The notes: a model not told the origin generated them from the sequence alone. Shown: positions 35,502 to 46,269, numbered from the stretch's first letter. The stretch: DNA of 64,000 bases from Deinandra increscens subsp. villosa (GCA_039602395.1 JBCNJP010000013.1:21001663-21065662); one strand, 5' to 3'. Program-made: numbers and translations.

Positions 35502-36231
35502 TTTTCACCGAAAATGATACTTCAAAAACTTGGAACTCAAAAACGAATGTCTTCCAAGCGGATTTTGGGGGTCAAAACTGGACGGTAGTGGCCGTAGGCT
35601 GGTACAAGTCCTAGATCTCGGAAAGACGAACGTTTTGGCTGGTATTGGGTTCCGTAACTCCAAACGGTTTGCAAGTTACGTCAGTTTTAGTGAAAGTCAC
35701 TATTCTGCCAGCGTATCAAAACAAATCGACGGACCAGTTCCGGACCAAAACAATCAGACGGATCAAATTTGTACTAGCGGACCAGATTCCGGATCAGATA
35801 AACTAGCGGATCAGAATTATACTAGCGGATCAGATGCGGACCACATATCTTCAGCGGATCAAATTTGATACGGCGGACCAAATAAACCAGCGGACCAAAT
35901 GTGATACGCTAAAACCGCCACGGATCAGTTCGTTGAAGATTTCCTGGGCGGACCAGTCAGCGGACCAGCTGATCTATCAGCGGACCAGCTGATCTATCAG
36001 CGGGCCAGATGCAAATAAGGCTGAAATCGACTGATTTTCATGAATTTTGACAATTGAAGCTGAAAACTGGATCAATATGATGCGAAAACACTCCAGGAGC
36101 ATACAGAAATCATTTTTATCCTTGGAATCACTCAGAATTGGAAGAAATTGAAGAAAAACTTACTAAACCCAAGCTTTCTCTCTCTAAAACTCCGAAAATT
36201 GATCAAAAACACAGTAGTAGAGCAACCAATT
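35502..36231 (-). other. 5' leader of the gag-only element with AGCGGACCAG repeats
   Basis: Non-coding leader between primer site and gag. From about 35720 to 36005 it holds many degenerate copies of AGCGGA(C/T)CAG, including a direct repeat CAGCGGACCAGCTGATCTAT at 35960-36000. The small ORF on the other strand (35530-35868) is a by-product of these repeats. Confidence 0.75.
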
Positions 36232-36243
36232 GCTCTGATACCA
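36232..36243 (-). promoter_or_regulatory. Primer binding site of gag-only element
   Basis: Minus strand TGGTATCAGAGC two bases inside the 5' LTR. Confidence 0.9.
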
Positions 36244-36245
36244 CT

Positions 36246-36613
36246 TGTAGAAACGAGAAACGATCTTACTACTGCATGCTTTGATCAAACGTAATGAACA
36301 CGGATGTAAATAAGAGAATTCTTATTGATCACTTGAAGATACAATGAAGTTCTCTCTAGTTTCTCTCTCTAGAAACACACACAGAAAGTGTAGAAATGAC
36401 AGAAGCGTTCAGAAGTGTTAAGCTCTCATTCTAACACTACCTATTTATACTAAGTGACTAACCATCCAGCGTACCAAACTGGTACGCCGGACCACATGGT
36501 CCGCCGGACCAAGTGGTACGCCACTAAAGACATTTCTACCACAACTCATACACAGACACGCTCACATAGATACAATACACGAGACACTCATAGCATAGGA
36601 ATATGCTTCTACA
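36246..36613 (-). mobile_element. 5' LTR of gag-only element
   Basis: 368 bp, TGTAGAAAC...GCTTCTACA, with TATAAATAG on the minus strand at 36441-36449 as likely promoter. Followed by TTGAG (36614-36618), matching 30192-30196: complete insertion of 6417 bp. Confidence 0.93.
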
Positions 36614-36618
36614 TTGAG

Positions 36619-37232
36619 CATGCTCCGTAGGTATTTCATTAAAAAGACGAGATTGCACCTGATTGATCATTCGCTCTAGTTAGTTTTTTTTCTTTTCTTT
36701 TTCTTAATGAATTTTTTTTCTTATTTGTGATCATTATGTTGGTTCTTTTCCTTTTAAGTTCAAGAGACTGCCGTCTGACTACGGTCACAGGTCTTGTTCT
36801 TTTCTTTTTTTTCTTTTTCTTATTTGATCTACGGATCTCATCACTTGATTTACGAATCAAGTGACCATCGTTGACAACGATTACCAACCTTTGTTTTCTT
36901 TTCTTTTCTTTTTTTCCGATCTACGGATCTCGTCTGTTGATATACGTATCCAAGAGACCACTGATTACTAGCCATGACACTGTCTTTCGGACTACGGTCC
37001 TAAATTATTCGGAGCACCGCTACATTGAAGACTTTTGCTAGAGGACTACAGGATCTATGACATTGAGATATATAATTTGGCACATTCAAGCACACTATGG
37101 ATTGGTTGATAGAAGATTGAGATTTGGAGTTGAGAACCGAAATTGAAGATAGTTTTTTTTAGTTATCTTTATCTTTATGTTTTTTTTTCAATCTTTAGCG
37201 TCCGATTTTCTCCCGCTTCGACTGCGGGGGAG
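36619..37232 (+). mobile_element. Internal region of element D, right part, with TACG palindromes
   Basis: Non-coding, with pyrimidine-rich runs (TTTTCTTTT) alternating with short palindromes that share a TACG centre at 36776-36787, 36826-36837, 36841-36864, 36918-36929, 36939-36950 and 36989-37000. Ends in the purine tract CTGCGGGGGAG at 37223-37232 before the 3' LTR. Confidence 0.75.
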
Positions 37233-37355
37233 TATTAGAATATATTATTATTAGTATTAGGGTTGAGCCCACGGGTCTGGTTTGATTTTAGGGTTTACTT
37301 GTGATCTCTATAAAAACTATTAATAATATTCATCAAGTTATTCCATTATCTTACA
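37233..37355 (+). mobile_element. 3' LTR (123 bp) of element D
   Basis: Matches 29742-29876, ends CCATTATCTTACA, TATAAAA at 37309; followed by target duplication TTTAA at 37356-37360. Confidence 0.88.
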
Positions 37356-37849
37356 TTTAATACGAACATCACGAGATATACTATCGATACTCGGGTCGGA
37401 CACTTATTCAGTGTCAGAGCCTTCTCGCTCTTATTCATGAAAGACTATAGCATTGACATTCACTCGATCGAACATCGTCGTATAAATATAATGTAAGTAG
37501 GCTAACATACCGATATATAGCTTCAATTACCTTTTTAAGTGTATGGGAGTTTAAAATGAAATTTGAATAGCTTATATAGAAAGAAAAAAAAAATTTGTGC
37601 TCTCCAAGTTTTTATCTGCAGCCTTTATCCTTTCACGCCTCCAACTTCTTATCTTAAGTTTTAAGATTATTATTACATTATTTATTTAAGTTGCTTAACT
37701 CGTTTTTCTCTTATAATTTTTAACATATAATGTTTTAGTAAATACCGAATATATTGCTAAGACGAGCTAACTTTTATCTACGCGCCAACCTAAATTTCAT
37801 TAAATATGGAATAGGGTTCAATTAATATGTATTATTATTATTACTAGGT
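37356..37849 (-). mobile_element. 5' LTR of chromovirus A copy 2, fragment 2
   Basis: Continues the LTR from 29741 (compare 3866-4350 in copy 1) up to the MITE. Confidence 0.82.
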
Positions 37850-38135
37850 TTATTGGATTTTAATAATCCCAAGTTTAACATATTGGCAAATAATAATCCC
37901 AAGTTTAACATTTACTCCCACCAGTCCCAACTTTAATCTTATTTACTGTCACCAGTCCCGCGTGTCATGCCAGATCCTTCACCAGTCCCAACCTGACGGA
38001 TATGACGGATCTTGGCATGACACGCGGGACTGGTGACAGTAAATAAGATTAAAGTTGGGACTGGTGGGAGTAAATGTTAAACTTGGGATTATTATTTGTC
38101 AATATGTTAAACTTGGGATTATTAAAATCCAATAA
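37850..38135. mobile_element. Foldback MITE, 286 bp
   Basis: Almost fully self-complementary: left arm 37850-37977 beginning TTATTGGATTTTAATAATCC and right arm 38007-38135 its complement, with a 29-nt loop and one indel. Each arm carries AATAATCCCAAGTTTAACAT or a near copy twice. Absent at this site in the two other LTR copies, so it is an insertion. The target duplication is unclear (TAGG on both sides), so the superfamily is not called. Confidence 0.85.
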
Positions 38136-38248
38136 TAGGGTCTCCTATAACACTAAATATTATATCTTATATGTTAGCCATGACTCGTCTAGATACCTTA
38201 TATCTAATTATATCCTTTAAACGATACTCGACCACGGACGTTCGTTTA
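38136..38248 (-). mobile_element. 5' LTR of chromovirus A copy 2, fragment 3
   Basis: Compare 4346-4460 in copy 1. Ends in GTTTA (38244-38248), target of the next insertion. Confidence 0.82.
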
Positions 38249-40941
38249 TGTCACACCCCCAAATTTACCACTAACGGAGTTTATACCGTTAAGGGATGCG
38301 AGCAAACCAGGACCACAACCATTAGTTACAAATACTAAACGAATCAGAGTAAAGTCCAAACATTCATCATAAAACAGTTTAAGAGTTTGCAGCGGAAAGA
38401 AAAACATGAGTATCTTAGCACTACCACGTGCTTAAATTACAAAACATAAATTGTTGTTAAATTCCCAAATTTTAAGTTCAAAATGAAATAAGTAACTTCG
38501 GGTGCCATGCCAACCTCCGGTGGATACTCCTCAGCGATCTGCAAAAGTGAAAACCACACAAGTGTCAACCTAACGGTTGGTGAGCTCACAGTGGGCATGT
38601 CATGCAGTGGCCCGATCTCATAAGCATATGTATCAACATATAAATAAGTAATAGTTTTGCAAAACAATGCCAAGTGCTGAATTATAGATTATGCACTAGT
38701 TAAGTAAAGATTAAAGAGGTCAAACGATATCGCGGGTAGCTAATCCGGTTTCCATGCACTAAGGAAGTTCGTACCAAAGCTGACGTAACAGAGTTCGGCA
38801 TTTTCCGATGGTTTGTGCCTACGTACAGTTGTGTTCCTCATGGGACCCACAACTAAAATAGGCTGATATTAATCTCCGTTCGGCCTCCAACCGGTTGTCT
38901 ACACATTTGTGTACTGCGGAGCAGGGTTTGTCAAACCCTTAGTAGATCTACCCAACATCCCCTCGCTTCGCAAATTAATGGTACTAAATTGTTGAGGACT
39001 TTTAAGTTTTAAGGCATCCTTAGAAATCATGTGATATCATTTGGTTTAGACTTTAACCTACACTAGTCATATTAAAACCGTTTATTCTGGATTTCATTTG
39101 AAATCCTAAAAAGAGTTTAAGTGTCAAAATGGTTGTTCCGGATTTCATTTGAAATCCCAAATGAGTTTAAGTATTAAATAGTTGGTTGCGGATTTCATTT
39201 GAAACCCCATGGATGGACAGTTGTAAGTGCTTTCCATATAACACTCCAACATCCATAATAGATATCCCATTTGGCAATACCTCAAAATGTCAGCGTTGTT
39301 ATCCGTTAAGTAAATTCGTTGTGACCCAAACGGGCTCACAATTAAAGGGTTAGTGAAACTCACCTTAGGTTGCTCAGCTTACACTTCAAATAATCCAATT
39401 ATGATTGTTAACGAAAACCTAATAATCACATTAAGGTCTTAGGTGTTAGGTTGTGTCTAAACTTTAACTACGTCACTATGGCCCATAACATAGCACGTTG
39501 GAACTACGACTCGACATACCGACACACGACACCGATGGTTGATCATATACGAGGGTAAACATGCATGACAGTTTCGCAAGGAAGTACATCAGTTTCGCTA
39601 ACTTAACATAGCATAACACAATATGGCATAACAGTTAAACAAGTTGCACTTTCGCTACACAGTTTCGCTATATGCACGGGCAGCACTTTCGCTACACAGT
39701 TTCGCTAGCTAGTTTCGCTCGAAACTGATGACACAGTTTCGCTAGCATAGATTCGCTCGAAACTGATTTGAACTTTCGTTCATAGAAGGCACAGTTTCGC
39801 TAGATAGTTTCGCTCGAAACTGATGACACAGTTTCGCTATCTAGGTTCGCTCGAAACTGATTTGAACTTTCGTTCAGGAGTCTATGGTTGTTTCGCTCGG
39901 TAGTTTCGTTCGAGCAATACACTTAGTTTCACAGGCGACACTATAGTTTCGCTGTATAGTGTCGCTGGATGAATATTCAAACAGTTCGCGAAACTACAGT
40001 TTCGCCTAACGAATGGCTAGTTTCGCTAGTCGCAGAAAACTCGTAAATCTGACCAAAAACCGATCTAACAGCTTCCATACTTCATATAATTCAGTATCTA
40101 GCATGCATAAACATTTACCAACATTACATAAGCAAATTTAACACCTTAAACATGGATTTTCACCATCAAATTTCCAAGAACACTTTTAAGCATAAAATGA
40201 CCTAACTAGCATGGATTTTCATTATGGCATGATTTTACACGTAAAGTTGCAGACTTTAGGCTAGATCTAACATTCCTAAGCATCATATCAGAAGCATACA
40301 CGATTCCATGAAGGTTTACACATTCTTTTTAAGAAAACACAAAAAAAAGGCATGAAAAGTTCATGGGACTCACGGTTGGGTTTCCAAGCTTGATGGATGA
40401 TCTTCAAGGCTGAGATCACGGTGATCCTTGGTGGTTCACGGCTGACCAGAAGTGGTGGTTCACGAGAGAGAGAGAGGATGGAGAGTGTATGTGTGTGTTT
40501 TGTGTGATGTATGCAAAGAATGAGGATTAGGGTTTTATCTCATTTAAATACTAAAGCCTTGGTGGGCTTTCATTGGGATTTGGGCCCCAATGATTAGTCC
40601 ATCATTAGCCCATGATTAACATGTATGCATACACTTAATTACTTGATTAATCACATAAATACACAATTAAGCAATTTGTCACATAATTCAACAAGTAAAC
40701 AAATAGTCATGCTTTTGATAATAATCATGCATTTAAATCACGTTGCACATAATTCCACATAGTGGCAATAATTAAATGTAATTAAATAAACACATAACAC
40801 ATATGGACGGGTTCGGTGATCAACCAAAGGTCGTGGACGTATTCGGCCTAGTTAAGTATTAGTTACTAAGTTAACACTCATAACGTAACTAACGGAGATT
40901 GTCTAACGGAAGTTAACCTTGGAATTTTCTCGGATGTCACA
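38249..40941 (-). mobile_element. 2.7-kb solo LTR (chromovirus type), element F
   Basis: Starts TGTCACACCCCC and ends CGGATGTCACA on the plus strand, flanked by GTTTA on both sides (38244-38248, 40942-40946). No primer site, purine tract or coding region is inside, so a solo LTR left by LTR-LTR recombination is most likely; orientation is by analogy with LTRs A and B. Internal features: three GGATTTCATTTGAAATCC palindromes (39089, 39140, 39190) and a dense AGTTTCGCT cluster (39568-40030). Confidence 0.75.
39568..40030. repeat. AGTTTCGCT word cluster with a 95-bp tandem dimer
   Basis: About a dozen exact TTTCGCT and many near copies. A 95-bp unit (starting 39698 and 39793) is tandemly duplicated, each unit containing AGTTTCGCTCGAAACT, an inverted pair of the same word. 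Confidence 0.85.
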
Positions 40942-41045
40942 GTTTAAATGTCTCTCATTTTAATGAGTCGTTTTACCCGCTATCTACTCATTAAAAAGAC
41001 AAGTATCAACTATTTTATTTATTTATTTCACAACGGGATGTTACA
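40942..41045 (-). mobile_element. 5' LTR of chromovirus A copy 2, fragment 4 (terminus)
   Basis: Ends GGGATGTTACA like 4556 and 17295. Abuts LTR B sequence at 41046. Confidence 0.8.
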
Positions 41046-43917
41046 CATATAACATAAACTAAGCATGAGAGTTAATTGTTTAATTAGGTCTTTTTAAAGC
41101 CGATGCAACCCTATGGTGATGATAGCCAAGTCAAACTGCATTACCTGCAACATGTTATAAACAAAGTCAACTAAAATAGTTAGTGAGAATTCATAGGTTT
41201 AGTGATAACGTTCAAAAGCGGGCATACAAGTTTAATAAAATGATAAATAATAAAATGATAAGTTAACGTAATCCAACCCTTGACAATTAGGCTTCCAATC
41301 ACAAGGCGCCACACGCGAGGCAGGCCAAGTAGGCTTGTCAGGCCAATAGATCTATTATTGTAACCCCGGCATGTTTAATGTTAATAAATACGTTCATCGT
41401 TTAATCGGTCATCGTTCAACCAACCAATCAAAACAATTATACAAGTTTCATGTAATTATCGAACATTATTTACGCATGTGAAAATAGAATTTAATAAATG
41501 ATACATGCTGCACCCCAAAAACATTTACGTAAAATAGGGCTATGAAAACTCACATGATGGCGAATGTGTCGATAGTGAAACTGAAGAATAGCAGCGCGAA
41601 TCAAATCCGGAGATCACCTTTATCGTCGAACGTGATGGAGTAATCACCGACAAATAAATAAATAAATAAATAAATATTCGAACGAATAAAAACATGCGAC
41701 TCGTCATGACACAACGAACTCGGTCGGATACGCGACACGTTGGTGGTTTATTTAAGTAGCAACATGAGAATATAAATAATCAAGTGGTCAAACCTAAATC
41801 TAGGTCAAACGTTTAGCAAATAATTATTTATTTAACTATAAAGCATTACGACGTCACAAAACTTGATTATTTGCTATAAAACCAACCGAACCATATTTAG
41901 TCATTAAAAATCAATTTTGGGCCGATCTAAACATATATTAACACCAAATAAAATTTCAAGTCATAACTCCAATGTTATCCCAACGATTTACTAAAAATGA
42001 TTTATTTTTAATTCCAAAAATCATAGTTAATTTCATTTAAATAATTAACCATCCAAGATTTCATTTTAGACAAGGCATAACCCTAGATCTAGGTCCAAAA
42101 TCATCTTTCCATGGAAAATACTCTAGATCTAACATTCAAGCTTACGATAACATCATCTAATCAAGATTTAACCATGGGAATTCAAGACAAACACATAAAA
42201 ATCATCATTTTTCCCATAAAACCCTAGATCTATGATCAAGGTAGTGATTCCTTCATCCCAAACCCTAGATCTACCTTTTAGATAGCATCCATATCAAGAT
42301 CCAACAAAGATTATTGTGTAAAACCTAGAACTATGAAGATCTATGGAAGAAAAATAAGAAAAAAATAAGTTGACTTTTAATATAAAAAAATCAAGTTTTT
42401 ATCACCAAAACACTAGATCTATCAATTATGGTGTTTATCCATGGCTAAAATGTTGTCTTTTTCAGCCCAAACTTAGATCTAACAAGATCTATAAAGATCT
42501 AGCAAGTTTTTAACAAAAAAGTTATAAAAATCCATAAAAATTCTTTCTTTTTGTATAAAATTACTAGATCTAGCCTTGTAATGCAAGATCTAGGCTTAGA
42601 AATACATAAAAGAGAATCTTGATGATGGGGGATGAGAGTTCCAAGAAGATGGAGGTTGGGTTTGATGAATCTAACCTTTTAGACGAGAAACCGACTTGAT
42701 TTAATGCTCCGAATCGCCAAACTTGGCCTCAAAAGCTTCAAAGATCTTGCTCCTAGATGATCTCAGCCGTTTTTAGGGTTTTAGGGTGATTAGGAATGAG
42801 AGCATGGAGGCCAAATGGAGAAAAGTTGTTTAAATACACGAAATTAGGGCAAAAGCCCGTTTTTTCTTGGCCCATGTCGGTGGGCGGTACGCGAGCCATC
42901 CTCCAGGATGCTTCGCAATACGTGGCGCCTTCCTGGGGGTGCTCGTGTGCCGTCCTCGCTCCTATTTTCGAGTTCTGAGGCCTTTTTGACCCCCGCTTTC
43001 ACCCGATTTCTCCAAACAAAGATTACCATCATGTAAAACACATATAATCCACTCAATTTGATATAAAATATGCCTCCTATTGATTAACAGTTGATAAATC
43101 ATCGTACGAAATGCATTTTGGTCGGTTTTGTCGTTGGGCAAAAGCACCTTTTTTCTCGGCCCATTTCGGTGGGCGGTACGCGAGCCATCCTCCAGGAGGA
43201 TTCGCGATACGTGGCGCCATCCTGAGGGTGCTCGTGTGCCGTCCTCGCTCTTATTTCCGCGTTCTGAGGCCTTTTGACCCCCGTTTTCAGCTGATTTCTC
43301 CAAACTAAGATGACCATCATGTAAAACACATATAATCCACTCAATTTGATATAAAATATGCCTCCTAATGATTAACGGTTGATAAAATATTGTACGAAAT
43401 GCAATTTTGGTTGGTTTTGTCGTTTTTCTCGTTTTTAAGCAATTCACCAACGTTTTGCGATCCGATCAAGTGTGTGATGACTCATGACATGGTAAATGAT
43501 CATGTGACTCATAAACATGAGAAAATTGATATACGAAACTCAAAAATGTGATCTCCCGGTTAAAATGGAAATCGTGCGGGATTTACCGAACTTTCACCGT
43601 TTTCGTTCTAGACCTTGAATTCACACCAACCATTACTTGTATTTACTTGTGTGTGTAACTAGTATTACACACAAGGGTCATACATGTTTAGATTGATCAA
43701 TTCCCGGTTGAACGTAATTTAGCGACGTGTTCGCGTAAGATCCGAAATAAAGGCAAATCGAACATCAAATCGACCAATAAACATGATAATGGACCTAATA
43801 ACATAAAATTAGGTTAATACACATCAATATTGATCAATAGCCATATTTGATTATCAATCACTGATTCGGGTTACAATACGGATAAAATCAGACAATCGGA
43901 AAACCTGAAATGTTACA
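41046..43917 (-). mobile_element. 3' LTR of chromovirus B
   Basis: Right end TGAAATGTTACA is followed by the minus-strand purine tract AGTAGGGGAGAC and the pol end. The left end is not canonical and probably truncated. Contains eleven or more AGATCT hexamers (42084-42590) and a 289-bp tandem duplication (42847-43135, 43136-43424) with GGTACGCGAGCC and TCCTCCAGGAGGA. The ORFs on the minus strand at 42844-43450 are products of this duplication. Confidence 0.75.
42847..43424. repeat. 289-bp tandem duplication in LTR B
   Basis: Two units beginning GGGCAAAAGC at 42847 and 43136; they differ by scattered substitutions. Confidence 0.9.
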
Positions 43918-44113
43918 GTCTCCCCTACTCTAGGGAATTTCGTCCCGAAATTAGAATCAAGAAGACTGAATGAACAACTAAGGGTATTTGGCTTTCATCT
44001 GGTCCTCACGCTCCCAAGTGAACTTTGGTCCACGTTTAGACTCCCAACGAACCTTAACGATCGAGATCCGGCTATGCTTGAGTTGTTTGATTTCACGATC
44101 CATGATCTCAACT
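43918..44113 (-). pseudogene. Chromovirus B chromodomain end of pol
   Basis: Minus strand reads VEIMDREIKQLKHSRI, SIVKVRWESKRGP, FTWEREDQMKAKYP then TAG at 43981: the chromodomain of a Tekay/Del-type integrase. It is separated from the rest of pol (52904 onward) by element C; target CAACT (44109-44113) is duplicated at 52904-52908, and the frame is continuous when one copy is removed. Confidence 0.88.
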
Positions 44114-44160
44114 TGTTGGAACTTAAAATCTATGTGACTGACGCCATCAAATCTGTTTAC
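44114..44160 (+). mobile_element. 5' LTR remnant of element C
   Basis: Identical in wording to the first 47 bases of the LTR at 52272; then switches at GTTTAC to a short copia pol segment. Confidence 0.8.
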
Positions 44161-44181
44161 TGATTCACTCGACTGATTTCT

Positions 44182-44505
44182 ATCTTCACGGATTATATTT
44201 CCGAGCTCGATTTTTCTTCGCCCAAAATTACGAAGACTCCGGTTTTCATTATTTTCACTCGGGATCTCAATTTTTCTCAGATTTGACAGATTATCTTAAT
44301 TTTTCGCATCCAACCTCTGTCGAGCGGATTATTCACAACTGTCAGCATTCGGCTTCCGGTTTTTTGCGAGATTGTCCGATTTCAAGATTATTTATCTAGT
44401 TTCTCTAGGCAACCGATCGCGACGGTTCGACTCTCCGCATCAGATTTTTACGCTTCCGACTTGATGTTTTTGGAGGGATTTAGAGAAATAAGAGGAATTA
44501 TTATG
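44182..44505 (+). mobile_element. Internal fragment of element C
   Basis: Matches 51641-51965 almost base for base. Joined on the left to TGATTCACTCGACTGATTTC, a piece of SIRE-like pol (compare 47353), and on the right to SIRE-like 3' sequence. Confidence 0.8.
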
Positions 44506-45457
44506 ATGGATCGCGTGAACACAAGGTCATTGCTTTCGCAAAGCAGATGTGTCACGGATAAATGATGAATGTGATGATAGGATCGCGTGGTCACAAGGTC
44601 ATCGCTTTCGCAAAGCAGATGTGCCACGGATTTATTGATGGATGAAGCGACACCAAGGTCTTTGCGTAAGCAAAACAGATGGTGTGCTGATGAGTGAAAT
44701 CATAGACTTAATGCTAAAGAAATATTCGTGTGTGTTGGCATATCTTACTTAGCTCAAACTTAGGCAAATTTAAAGAATTTTGCACTGATAGACTTAAAGG
44801 TTCACATTTTCAAGCAAATTAATGTGTAATCACAGAAATAGTCTACTTCTAAGTATGTCGAGCCTACCGACACATCAAATGATAGAATTACCGGTCGATT
44901 GGATCATATCCTACGGTTAGATCAACAAGACCAGAATCATATCATGTTCCTTACATATTGTCCGACCACAGACCAAGGGTTTTAGCTTTTATCAATGTTT
45001 TTGGTATTTTCTGCTATTTTTACTGCACAGCGTATAGAAGAAAAAGAAACAAAAACAGATACTGAATTGACACTATTTTTGGTTTTATCTTCCACAGATG
45101 TAGGCACGGTAGACAGACACAAAAACAAGCAATTTAAAGAAAAAGACATTCCTTAGGTCATAAATCATTTTGACTCGAGACACAAATATACAAAAATATT
45201 TTTCTCAGCCAAAATAAGTCAAACAACATATGAACAGACTCATGTAAGTCAAAAGAGTTATAAACACAGCAAAGAAAATACAAATAAGACAGATATCAAA
45301 AATTAGATAAAAGTAAAACAAACAAGAAGTGTAAAATCATTTTGGTGATTTCTAATGAGAGGAAAGCAAGACTTAGGATATATTCACAGAGAATTTACAA
45401 AAGAAAGCAACCTAGAGAGCAAGACACTAACGTATCAGGGGGTAAGAAGTTCTAGTC
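44506..45457 (-). other. 3' non-coding region of SIRE-like copia element G
   Basis: Follows the RNase H end on the minus strand. Three spaced copies of AGGTC(A/T)...GCTTTCGCAAAGCAGA at 44521-44670; the central word GCTTTCGCAAAGC is a small inverted repeat. ATGTCGAGCCTACCGACACATC at 44855 resembles a phrase in the gag-only element. No 3' LTR is found on this side. Confidence 0.65.
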
Positions 45458-46269
45458 CTAGTCAAAATTGATCATTCCTAAAGAGGTAACCAGAAAGTTG
45501 AACCTAGTCATGTCAAAGGACTTAGTGAAAAGGTCAGCTAACTGATTTTCTGAGTCAATCTGAACTAAGGTGATAAGATTCTTCTCAGCACAATCCCTAA
45601 TGAAATGATGTCTAATCTCTATATGCTTAGTCTTAGAGTGCTGAATCGGATTTTTAACAATACAAACAGCAGCAGAATTATCAATATGAATAGGAGTACA
45701 CATGAAATTCAAATCGTAGTCCAACAATTGATTTTGGATCCAGAGAACTTAAGAGCAGCATGATGCAGCAGCGATGTACTCTGCCTCAGCAGTTGAAGTG
45801 GACACGCAGTCTGCTTCTTGCATTGCCATGACACAAGTCGATTTCCCAAAAACTGAGCTCCACCCGTTGTAGACTTCCGATCGAGTTGACAACCAGCATA
45901 GTCACTATCTGAGTAGGCTCTAAGATCGAAGGCAGAATCTTTAGGATACCATAGCCCTCGGTTGGGATTTGACTTCAAGTATCTAAAAATTCTCTTAACC
46001 GCAGTCAAATGTGATTCTTTTGGTTTGCTCTGAAATCTTGAACAGAGATAGACTCCAAACATGATATCGGGACGACTTGCCGTCAAATACATCAACGACC
46101 TGATCATCGAACGATATAAGTGTTCATCCACCGAGATACCATGAGCATCAGTATTCAGTCTGTGACGAGTTTCCACTGGTGTAGAGAATCCCTTAGAGTC
46201 GTGAAAACCGAACTTGTTCAAAATTTCTTTAACATATTTCCCTTGGCTGATCAGTATGCCATCTGGCGA
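45458..46269 (-). pseudogene. SIRE-like copia RNase H and RT end, element G
   Basis: Minus-strand pieces: SRPDIMFGVYLCSRFQSKP, RAYSDSDYAGCQLDRKSTTG (RNase H start), a frameshift near 45800, then HIDNSAAVCIVKNPIQHSKTKHIEIRHHFIRD and ADLFTKSFD, ending TAG/TAA at 45458. A TAG at about 46269 separates it from the upstream 843-codon ORF; the context VK-stop-SPDGI suggests a former Gln codon. Confidence 0.85.

Noticed and set aside
35530..35868. 112-codon plus-strand ORF
   Set aside because: Antisense to the leader of the gag-only element; open frame results from the AGCGGACCAG repeats.
36639..36887. Lys-rich 82-codon minus-strand ORF
   Set aside because: Translation of the TTTTCTTTT tracts of the TRIM-like element; low complexity.
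39568..40030. CRISPR-like repeat-spacer look
   Set aside because: Repeat words are only ~9 bp, occur in both orientations and with irregular spacing, in a eukaryotic LTR.
42844..43450. Three minus-strand ORFs (up to 162 codons) with repeated peptide
   Set aside because: They follow from the 289-bp tandem duplication in LTR B; no homology to a known domain and no matching frame in the related LTR remnant.
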